NCBI GenBank assembly: GCA_034670265.1
Contig: JAXMNU010000001.1
Span: forward strand, 558,001 to 622,000
Direction of reading: 5' to 3'
DNA: 64,000 nt
From: Halomarinibacterium sp034670265
GTDB taxonomy: Bacteria; Bacteroidota; Bacteroidia; Flavobacteriales; Flavobacteriaceae
In this document: one piece after another, positions 56,807 to 64,000 of the stretch
Position numbering within the stretch: the first letter of the stretch is position 1
Layout of the letters: each line of letters opens with the position of its first letter
The notes under the pieces: generated by a model
Told to the model about the DNA's origin: nothing
The model's input: only the letters and a program-made list of their open reading frames with translations
Databases searched by the model: none
Position numbers and translations under genes: made by a program

Positions 56807-58261
56807 TTACTTTATCGGAATCTCCTTTAAAATTTCTTTGACAAAACTCCAAAATTTTTGCGTTGAAGATATGCTCGCTCTTTCGTCTGGTGAATGCGCC
56901 CCTTTAATTGTTGGACCAAAGGAAATCATATCCATCTCTGGATAGTTCTGTCCTAAAATTCCACATTCCAATCCCGCATGACAAGCAGCCACATGGGCCT
57001 TTTCGCCATTCAATTTTTCGTAAAGACTATCCATTACCTTCAAGATAGGGCTATCCATATTTGGCGCCCAACCCGGATAAGCTCCAGAAAAAGTAACATC
57101 GTACCCTGCTAAATTAAAAACAGCTTTTAAAGTCTGAGCTAAATCTTGCTTTGAAGATTCTACAGAGGATCTTGTTAAACATTCCACTTTTATTTCACCA
57201 TTTTCCACTACAATTTTAGCCACATTATTTGATGTTTCTACAAGTCCTTCAATGGCTGGGCTCATTCTAAAAACTCCATTGTGAATTCCATAAACAGTAT
57301 TAACTAATATAGATTGATCATTTAAACTCATAACCTTGCTTGGCTGAGATGCTTTTTCAAAAGAAATAGAAATCGTTGGTTCTAATTGAGCATATTCAGT
57401 TTTAATATCTTGTTTAATCGAATTAAAAACAGTTTCAAAATTCTTTAGGTTTTTCTGAGAAACAGCAACCCAAACTTCACTTTCCCTAGGAATAGCATTA
57501 CGAAGACTCCCCCCTTTAATTTCGGAAATTTCGACCAAATATTGTAGTGCAAATAATATTCTATTCATTAGTTTATTGGCATTTCCAAGTCCTTTATGAA
57601 TATCCATCCCACTATGTCCTCCTTGCAAGCCTTTTAAAATAATTTTAAATCCTACAGTATCTAATTCTGGATTTACTTGTTTATAGGCTCCTTTAGCAGT
57701 TACGTCAATTCCACCAGCACAGCCTACACCTATTTCGTCATCTTCTTCGGTGTCCAGATTTAATAAAATTTCACCTTTAAGTAATCCGCCTTTTAGGCCC
57801 ATAGCGCCTGTCATTCCAGTTTCTTCATCAATGGTAAATAGGGCTTCTAAAGCTGGATGAGAAATATCTTTACTAGCTAAAATCGCCATAATAGTAGCTA
57901 CTCCTAACCCATTATCAGCGCCCAATGTGGTGCCTTTTGCTCTCACCCAATCTCCATCCACATACATTTCGATTCCTTGTGTGTTAAAATCGAAATCCGT
58001 ATCGTTGTTTTTTTGATGTACCATATCGAGATGCGATTGCATCACAATGGGTTTTCTATCTTCCATTCCATTTGTTGCAGGCTTTCTGATAATGACATTC
58101 CCCACTTCATCTTCGATGGTTTCCAAATTGAGTTTCGCACCAAAATCCTTCATAAACTGAATCACTCGTTCTTCTTTTTTGGAGGCGCGTGGCACTGCGT
58201 TTAAATCGGTAAAATGGTTCCAAACTTCTTTGGGTTCAAGGTTTCGTATCGCTTCGTTCAT
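56807..58261 (-). CDS. pepD: aminoacyl-histidine dipeptidase (M20C, PepD)
   Basis: A 484-residue di-zinc dipeptidase. It shows MQSHLDMVHQKN, GADNGLGVATIMAIL (bridging Asp), TIDEETGMTGAMGL (catalytic and metal Glu), LNLDTEEDDEI, CHAGLECGIL and GAHSPDERASI (metal His near the end). It has the lid domain in the middle (about 200-370). It hydrolyses Xaa-His and other dipeptides in the cytoplasm. An upstream Met at 58285 is in frame; MNEAIRNLEP at 58261 matches the family start. Confidence 0.95.
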   Translation of the reverse strand: MNEAIRNLEPKEVWNHFTDLNAVPRASKKEERVIQFMKDFGAKLNLETIEDEVGNVIIRKPATNGMEDRKPIVMQSHLDMVHQKNNDTDFDFNTQGIEMYVDGDWVRAKGTTLGADNGLGVATIMAILASKDISHPALEALFTIDEETGMTGAMGLKGGLLKGEILLNLDTEEDDEIGVGCAGGIDVTAKGAYKQVNPELDTVGFKIILKGLQGGHSGMDIHKGLGNANKLMNRILFALQYLVEISEIKGGSLRNAIPRESEVWVAVSQKNLKNFETVFNSIKQDIKTEYAQLEPTISISFEKASQPSKVMSLNDQSILVNTVYGIHNGVFRMSPAIEGLVETSNNVAKIVVENGEIKVECLTRSSVESSKQDLAQTLKAVFNLAGYDVTFSGAYPGWAPNMDSPILKVMDSLYEKLNGEKAHVAACHAGLECGILGQNYPEMDMISFGPTIKGAHSPDERASISSTQKFWSFVKEILKEIPIK

Positions 58262-58346
58262 AAGTATATTTTTAAACTTTTTCAAAAGTACTTTTTATTC
58301 TGCTTTCAGAAAATTAAAGGTTAAAGAATTCTTTGTAAGTTTGAAA

Positions 58347-59414
58347 ATGCAAAAAAGAACACGCCTAATTCTAGCTTCATTATTAGTTGTTCAATATGTT
58401 ATTTTACGCATCCTTCGTCAATTTCCAGATTTTATAGAAACCTATTACAGCCAAGGCATTTATCCATACATTTCTAGCCTTTTACGATATATTTTTGGTT
58501 GGATTCCGTTTTCTATTGGGGATGTCTTTTATTTACTCATTATCGCTTTGGTAGTAAGGTGGCTTTATAAAAATTACAAGCGACTTATAAAAGAACCTGT
58601 TTGGTTTTTTGTAGATATAGCCGCAACACTCTCTATTGTTTATGCTGTTTTTAATTTGGTTTGGGGTCTTAATTATTTGCGTCCTGCGTTGCATCAAACA
58701 TTGGAATTGGAAAATGATTATACTACCGAAGAACTCATCGTTACCACCCAGCGACTTATTTCAAAAAGTAATGAAATTCATCGTTATTTAGGTTACAAAG
58801 ACAGCGTAAAAATTGACTTGCCCTATACACAGAATGAAATTTTTGAAAAATCGAAAAACGGATACAAAAATTTAGAAAGAGAATATCCTAACCTCGCTTA
58901 TTCCCCCATGAGTCTTAAAAAAAGTGGATGGAGTTTGGGATTGACTTATATGGGGTATAGTGGCTATTATAACCCGTTAACGGGTGAAGCCCAAGTAAAT
59001 AACTTGATTAAAAGCTACAAATTTCCTGTAGTAAGCTGTCACGAACAGGCACACCAAATAGGGTTTGCCGCCGAAAATGAAGCCAACTTTATAGCAACTC
59101 TAGCGACGCTTCACAATGAAGACCCTTACATACAATACACGGGATATATTTTCGCTTTGCGTTATTGCCTAAATGAACTTGCCCGAAGAGATTTTGCTGC
59201 CTATGAAGAAATTTTACCAACAGTAAACTTTGGTATTTTAGAGAGCTATCGCGAAATGCGTGAATTTTGGTTATCCTACAAAAATCCTTTTGAAAATTTA
59301 TCGAAAGCCTTTTGGGATCAATTCTTAAAGGCAAATAACCAAAGTAAAGGGATAGAAAGTTATAGCTATATGGTCGCTTTGGTTGTAAACTATTTTGAAG
59401 ATAAGCCTTTGTAG
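58347..59414 (+). CDS. DUF3810 membrane protein with HExxH motif
   Basis: A 355-residue protein. It has three membrane helices in the first 120 residues (LILASLLVVQYVILRIL; SIGDVFYLLIIALVVRWLY; a third near residue 95) and a soluble domain containing SCHEQAHQIGFAAENEANF. HEQAH plus the later Glu form the HExxH...E zinc signature of gluzincin-like metallopeptidases. The substrate is unknown and catalysis is inferred. The open frame begins far upstream (58179, inside pepD on the other strand); the ATG after TTTGAAA is the only one that fits the membrane start. Confidence 0.82.
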   Translation: MQKRTRLILASLLVVQYVILRILRQFPDFIETYYSQGIYPYISSLLRYIFGWIPFSIGDVFYLLIIALVVRWLYKNYKRLIKEPVWFFVDIAATLSIVYAVFNLVWGLNYLRPALHQTLELENDYTTEELIVTTQRLISKSNEIHRYLGYKDSVKIDLPYTQNEIFEKSKNGYKNLEREYPNLAYSPMSLKKSGWSLGLTYMGYSGYYNPLTGEAQVNNLIKSYKFPVVSCHEQAHQIGFAAENEANFIATLATLHNEDPYIQYTGYIFALRYCLNELARRDFAAYEEILPTVNFGILESYREMREFWLSYKNPFENLSKAFWDQFLKANNQSKGIESYSYMVALVVNYFEDKPL

Positions 59415-59507
59415 CTTCTCTTAATATCGTGTTAAAGCATAAGTATTCTTCAAAAAAACGAATCAACATTACTATATTTAAAAGTTAATTAACCAACTTA
59501 TTTTATA

Positions 59508-62465
59508 ATGAAAAAAACACTCTTTTTAGGTTTGCTTTTCCTTTTTACGGGGATTGCAAATGCTCAAGATTATTTCCCTAAAAATGACGGCGTAAAAGAA
59601 GAAAACAACAATTATGTTGCACTTACCAATGCAACATTATATGTTACGCCTTCTCAAGTTATTCAAAACGGGACGCTACTTGTCCAAAACGGAAAAGTTG
59701 TTGCTTCGGGTAACAATGTATCCATTCCAAAAAATACGATTATAGTCGATTTACAAGGCAAGTATGTGTATCCATCTTTTATTGAAAGTTATTCTGGCTT
59801 CGGAATAGAAAAACCAAAACGCCAAGGAGGTGGGAGATCCCCTCAATACGACGCCACCCGTGAAGGTTTTTACTGGAACGATCACATCATGGCCGAAAAT
59901 AAAGGAATAGATAAATTTAAATACGAAAGTAAAGACGCCGATGAATTACGAAAATTAGGCTTTGGTGTTGTCAATTCCCACTTAATGGATGGTATCGCTC
60001 GTGGAACTGGTGTCCTCGTTGCCTTAAATGATGAATCTGGTGATGCCACTAGAATATTGAATGACCAATCGGGGCAATTTTATTCCTTTTCAAAAAGCGT
60101 TACTAGCAATCAATCTTATCCAGGTTCTTTAATGGGATCCATGGCATTACTTCGCCAAATGTATAGCGACATGAACTGGTATGAAAAAGGAAATAGCAAA
60201 ACAAAAGATCGTTCTTTGGAAGCGATGATAGAAAATAAAAACCTCATCTCCTTTTTTGAAGCTGGTGACAAAGGAAACAATGTAAGAGCCGATAAAATTG
60301 GTGATCAATTTAACATCAATTATGTGATTGTGGGCGGTGGCAATGAATATGAAAGTATTGAGAGCATTAAAAAAACTAACTCAAAATATATTATACCCAT
60401 TAACTTCCCTTCGGCATACGATGTGAGTGACCCATATTTTGCGAAGTATATTTCTCTTGAAGATATGCGTGAGTGGAATCAGGCGCCACAAAACTTAAAA
60501 GTACTTTCAGATAACGGAATTACCTTCGCATTAACCACCCACGAGTTAGATAAAGTTTCAGAATTTTCAAAAAACCTCCAAAAAGCTATAGAATATGGGT
60601 TAAACAAAACCAAGGCATTGGAAGCGTTAACTACCGTTCCTGCTTCATTACTGGGACAGAGTAGTTCGTTAGGAACGTTAGAGTCGGGTAAATGGGCAAA
60701 TTTCTTAATTACTTCGGGTGATATTTTCGATAAAGAAACCACCCTTTATGAAAACTGGGTACAAGGAAAAAAGCACGTAATCAACGATAAAGATGCCAAA
60801 GATATTCGTGGTGTATATTCACTTTCAGCAGGTGGCAAAAATTATGAAATGACACTTTCTGGAGATGTTTCAAAACCTAAAATTGAAGTAAAACAAGACA
60901 CCATTAAAAGGACTTCAAAAATTTCTTACGATAATAATTGGGTTACATTTTCTTTTGAAGATGACAATGAAGAATTAAATCGTGCCACATCACTTATAAC
61001 TAATTCGGGTACTGGTTTTAGTGGGCGTTTAGTGCTTCCCAATGGTGCTGAAACTTCCTTTACCGCGGTGAGGACAGGTGATGCAAAACCAGATAATAAA
61101 GAAGATAAAAAAGATGAAAAATCTACCCCCGAATTAGTACCCCTCACTTATCCAAATGTTGGGTATGGATTTACAACCAAACCAAAAGCCCAGAATATGC
61201 TTTTCAAAAACGCAACGGTTTGGACCAGCGAAGCAGCAGGTGTTTTAGAAAATACAGATGTATTGGTGAAAAATGGTAAAATTGATAAAATTGGTAAAAA
61301 TCTTAGCGCCGCTGGAGCAGTGGTTATTGATGCCACAGGAAAACATTTAACTGCAGGTGTCATTGATGAACATTCACACATTGCGGCATTGAGTATCAAT
61401 GAAGGAGGACAAAATTCTTCAGCTGAAGTAAAAATAGAAGATGTTATTAATCCCGAAGACGTTAATATTTATAGAAACCTTGCAGGTGGTGTTACTAGTA
61501 TTCAAATTTTGCATGGTTCGGCAAATCCTATTGGTGGGCGTTCCGCAATCATTAAACTAAAATGGGGCGAAGATGCAGATGGTTTAATCTACCAAAACAG
61601 TCCTAAGTTTATCAAATTTGCTTTAGGTGAAAACGTAAAACAAAGCAATTGGCAAAGCTATGGGCGATTCCCACAAACACGTATGGGAGTAGAACAATTG
61701 TATGTAAACTATTTTAATCGTGCCAAAGAATACGATGCGGTAAAGAAAAGTGGAAAATCCTATCGTTATGATGAAGAAATGGAAGTGCTAGCCGAAATTT
61801 TAAATGGCGAACGCTACATTAGTTGCCATAGCTATGTCCAAAGTGAAATTAATATGTTAATGAAGGTTGCCGAAAAATTTGGATTTAAAGTGAACACTTT
61901 CACCCATATTCTTGAAGGCTATAAAGTAGCCGATAAAATGGCAGCACATGGAGTGGGTGGTTCTACTTTCAGCGATTGGTGGGCATACAAGTACGAAGTA
62001 AATGATGCCATTCCATATAATGCAGCCATCATGGCAAACGCAGGTGTTACTACGGCTATTAATAGCGATGATGATGAAATGTCTCGAAGATTAAATCAAG
62101 AAGCTGCCAAAACAATTAAATACGGTGGAATGAGTGAAGAGGAAGCTTGGAAAATGGTGACTATTAATCCTGCCAAGCTACTTCATATCGATAACCGAGT
62201 AGGTAGTATTAAAGAAGGAAAAGATGCCGATTTAGTTCTCTGGACAGACCATCCATTATCTGTCTATGCGAAAGCTGAAAAAACCTTAATCGAAGGCACA
62301 GTTTACTTCGATTTAGAAACTGATAAAGCAAAGCGAAGTACTATCGATGCAGAAAGAAACAAGCTTATTAAGATGATGCTTTCAGAAAAAGATGGCAACG
62401 GTGGAAAAAAACGTCCTCCGATGAAAAAAGATAAAATTGATTTTGAATGTGAAACCATAAACTAA
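59508..62465 (+). CDS. exported double amidohydrolase
   Basis: A 985-residue protein with a signal peptide (FLFTGIANAQ, about residues 1-19). It carries two amidohydrolase-type halves: residues about 35-445 (with LESGKWANFLI at the end, but no metal HxH) and about 560-985 (GVIDEHSHIAAL with HxH, INSDDDEMSRRLNQEA with metal Asp, IKEGKDADLVLW). The second half probably is the active imidazolonepropionase-like metal-dependent hydrolase and the first a degenerate partner. A smaller homologue follows after 7 bp. Substrate unknown; peptide- or amide-derived compounds are plausible. Confidence 0.87.
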   Translation: MKKTLFLGLLFLFTGIANAQDYFPKNDGVKEENNNYVALTNATLYVTPSQVIQNGTLLVQNGKVVASGNNVSIPKNTIIVDLQGKYVYPSFIESYSGFGIEKPKRQGGGRSPQYDATREGFYWNDHIMAENKGIDKFKYESKDADELRKLGFGVVNSHLMDGIARGTGVLVALNDESGDATRILNDQSGQFYSFSKSVTSNQSYPGSLMGSMALLRQMYSDMNWYEKGNSKTKDRSLEAMIENKNLISFFEAGDKGNNVRADKIGDQFNINYVIVGGGNEYESIESIKKTNSKYIIPINFPSAYDVSDPYFAKYISLEDMREWNQAPQNLKVLSDNGITFALTTHELDKVSEFSKNLQKAIEYGLNKTKALEALTTVPASLLGQSSSLGTLESGKWANFLITSGDIFDKETTLYENWVQGKKHVINDKDAKDIRGVYSLSAGGKNYEMTLSGDVSKPKIEVKQDTIKRTSKISYDNNWVTFSFEDDNEELNRATSLITNSGTGFSGRLVLPNGAETSFTAVRTGDAKPDNKEDKKDEKSTPELVPLTYPNVGYGFTTKPKAQNMLFKNATVWTSEAAGVLENTDVLVKNGKIDKIGKNLSAAGAVVIDATGKHLTAGVIDEHSHIAALSINEGGQNSSAEVKIEDVINPEDVNIYRNLAGGVTSIQILHGSANPIGGRSAIIKLKWGEDADGLIYQNSPKFIKFALGENVKQSNWQSYGRFPQTRMGVEQLYVNYFNRAKEYDAVKKSGKSYRYDEEMEVLAEILNGERYISCHSYVQSEINMLMKVAEKFGFKVNTFTHILEGYKVADKMAAHGVGGSTFSDWWAYKYEVNDAIPYNAAIMANAGVTTAINSDDDEMSRRLNQEAAKTIKYGGMSEEEAWKMVTINPAKLLHIDNRVGSIKEGKDADLVLWTDHPLSVYAKAEKTLIEGTVYFDLETDKAKRSTIDAERNKLIKMMLSEKDGNGGKKRPPMKKDKIDFECETIN

Positions 62466-62472
62466 GCCAATT

Positions 62473-63768
62473 ATGAGAATTTTTAAAAATATACTTTTAG
62501 CAACTATAATAAGTATTGGGCTTCAAACTTGGGCTCAACAAACTCCAGCACCTGCACAATCTGAAACCATAATTTTGACAGGTGCCACCATTCATATTGG
62601 AAACGGAACTATTATAAATAACGGATTTATCATTTTTGAAAATGGTAAAATTACCGAAGTGGGAGAAGGAACCACTAGAAAGCAGGGTCGTATGATTGAA
62701 GCCAATGGTAAACATATATACCCTGGAATCATCGCACCAACATCCTCATTAGGATTGGTAGAAATTGACGCTGTACGTGCCACAAATGACGATGATGAAA
62801 TTGGAGATTTTATACCCAATATTCGAAGTTTGATTGCCTACAATGCCGAAAGCAAAGTTGTAGAAAGTATGCGTCCAAATGGAGTGCTGTTAGCACAGAT
62901 AACGCCACAGGGCGGGGATATTTCTGGAACATCCTCTATTGTTCAGTTAGATGCTTGGAATTGGGAGGATGCAGCAGTTAAAGTAGATGATGGCGTTCAC
63001 GTTCATTGGCCTAATACCTTTAGAAGAGGACGATGGTGGGAAGGAGAAGAACGCGGCTGGAAACCTAATAAAGATTATGAGAAGGATACCGATGCCTTCA
63101 AAATGTATGTTGCAAATGCAAAAGCCTACGGAAATGCAAAGCCAACATCACTAAATGAAGGTTTTGAAGCCATGCAGGGATTATTTAATGGTTCAAAAAA
63201 ACTATATCTCTATGCACAAGGTGAAAAAGAAATTATCGACGGAATTATCGCCTGCAAGGATGCTGGAATAAATGATGTTGTATTAGTAGGTGGTTACGAA
63301 GCCTATAAAATTATTCCATTTTTGAAGCAAAATAATGTTTCCGTTATTGTAAATAGAGTTCATTCAACACCAAACGGGGATGATGATGATTACGACCAAC
63401 CTTATAAACTCCCAAAACTTCTAACAGACGGTGGATTAACTGTAAGCCTAAACTCCAGAGGAGGAATGGAACGCATGAATACACGTAACCTTCCTTTTTA
63501 TGCTGGACAAGTGGTAGGACAAGGAATGGAAAAAGAAGAAGCATTAAAAATGATCACTTCCAATACCGCAAAAATTTTAGGAATAGATAAAGACTACGGA
63601 ACTTTAGAAGTAGGTAAAAGTGCTACATTGTTTGTAAGTGAGGGTGATGCATTAGATATGCGGACTAATATTGTTACCCACGCTTTTATCGATGGAAGGG
63701 AAGTATCTCTCGAAACCCACCAAACAGAATTATGGAGACGATATTCTGAAAAATATGATCAAAAGTAA
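62473..63768 (+). CDS. exported amidohydrolase-like protein
   Basis: A 431-residue protein with a signal peptide (about residues 1-21, LQTWAQQ). It has an amidohydrolase fold (IILTGATIHIGNG; GKHIYPGIIAPTSSLGL; LGIDKDYGTLEVGKSATLFVSEGDAL), but the metal HxH is replaced by APTSS, as in the first half of the upstream 985-residue protein. It is probably inactive or specialised as a partner subunit; the pair is likely co-transcribed. Terminator at 63792-63820. Confidence 0.82.
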   Translation: MRIFKNILLATIISIGLQTWAQQTPAPAQSETIILTGATIHIGNGTIINNGFIIFENGKITEVGEGTTRKQGRMIEANGKHIYPGIIAPTSSLGLVEIDAVRATNDDDEIGDFIPNIRSLIAYNAESKVVESMRPNGVLLAQITPQGGDISGTSSIVQLDAWNWEDAAVKVDDGVHVHWPNTFRRGRWWEGEERGWKPNKDYEKDTDAFKMYVANAKAYGNAKPTSLNEGFEAMQGLFNGSKKLYLYAQGEKEIIDGIIACKDAGINDVVLVGGYEAYKIIPFLKQNNVSVIVNRVHSTPNGDDDDYDQPYKLPKLLTDGGLTVSLNSRGGMERMNTRNLPFYAGQVVGQGMEKEEALKMITSNTAKILGIDKDYGTLEVGKSATLFVSEGDALDMRTNIVTHAFIDGREVSLETHQTELWRRYSEKYDQK

Positions 63769-63791
63769 TTTCATTTAAATATCCATTCAAA

Positions 63792-63820
63792 AACAGCCCA
63801 GTAAAAGGGCTGTTTTTTTT
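63792..63820 (+). terminator. rho-independent terminator
   Basis: AACAGCCC-AGTAAAA-GGGCTGTT followed by a run of T residues, 24 bp after the amidohydrolase stop. Confidence 0.9.
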
Positions 63821-63847
63821 ATCTTAGTTTCTTCCAAAAGAACCGCC

Positions 63848-64000
63848 ATGAAATACTTACTTCCTTTATTACTAATCTCAATAGCAGCAAGTTGTTCAAA
63901 ATCGAAACCCCAAGTCTTTTCAGAAATACTTAAAGACTCTCCTACTATCGAGGGAAAACCCGAATATCTTTCTTCCCCTATGCTAACTGCTGGTGATAGA
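63848..64000 (+). CDS. lipoprotein, 5' part only (cut by window end)
   Basis: 51 codons are visible. It has a lipoprotein signal (MKYLLPLLLISIAASC, Cys16) followed by SKSKPQVFSEILKDSPTIEG. The visible part ends with EYLSSPMLTAGDR, before any recognisable domain. I do not assign a family. Confidence 0.7.
   Translation, partial: MKYLLPLLLISIAASCSKSKPQVFSEILKDSPTIEGKPEYLSSPMLTAGDR

Overview
The window is chromosomal DNA of a member of the Bacteroidota, most likely a Flavobacteriaceae. The signs are low GC content, promoters with a TAnnTTTG -7 element and little Shine-Dalgarno signal, a fused CcoN-CcoO cytochrome oxidase subunit, the gliding-associated lipoprotein GldI, many lipoproteins with short 'LxxC' signal peptides, and a short flavobacterial-type methylmalonyl-CoA mutase small subunit. 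No rRNA operon, prophage, insertion sequence or CRISPR array was seen.

Region 1 (1-19.1 kb) is a low-oxygen/energy-stress block. It holds the cbb3 oxidase genes (ccoI-S-NO-Q-P), five universal stress proteins, a beta-CASP RNase, an ATP-cone/Mrr-type nuclease fusion, a ribosome hibernation factor, a thioredoxin-deoC-deoD operon, and a two-component pair. That pair is a PAS histidine kinase with FixL-like spacing of His66 and Arg86, and a response regulator fused to a Crp/Fnr DNA-binding module. Eight intergenic TGA-N6-TCA palindromes occur at these genes and at a YceI/porin operon at 32.4 kb. At all eight, a TAnnTTTG-like -7 element lies with its centre exactly 33 bp from the palindrome centre, the geometry of a class II Crp/Fnr activator site. 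I infer a compact regulon in which the receiver-Crp protein activates respiration and dormancy genes, like FixL-FixJ-FixK or DosR but with the FixJ and FixK roles in one polypeptide.

Region 2 (19.1-32.4 kb) holds an exported PEP-synthase-like protein with swapped domains, two penicillin-recognising serine hydrolases, a nucleotide-transporter-like protein with HEAT repeats, TerC, a PQQ-type sugar dehydrogenase and the YceI/porin pair. Between TerC and the sugar dehydrogenase lies an odd locus. An intact tRNA-Pro(GGG) is preceded by two nearly identical 302-bp units, each made of a GIY-YIG nuclease ORF plus the 5' three-quarters of the same tRNA gene, and then by an older, decayed tRNA remnant. 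This looks like a minimal element that enters a tRNA gene and regenerates it.

Region 3 (32.5-45 kb) is mostly housekeeping: uridine kinase, an FtsB/DivIC-like protein, methylmalonyl-CoA mutase with a lipoprotein gene between its subunits, an AAA ATPase behind iterated TTGTTACT boxes, a dienoyl-CoA-reductase-like SDR followed by a 120-bp tandem repeat, ParAB, DapB and signal peptidase I. Region 4 (45-64 kb) holds WbqC, an EEP-family hydrolase, two rhomboids, MutL, RibH, a TPR protein, RecF, a DUF721 protein, Ndk, a DHH phosphoesterase, GldI, a cyclophilin-FKBP fusion, PepD, a DUF3810 metallopeptidase-like protein and two exported amidohydrolases. The genes at both window edges are cut.
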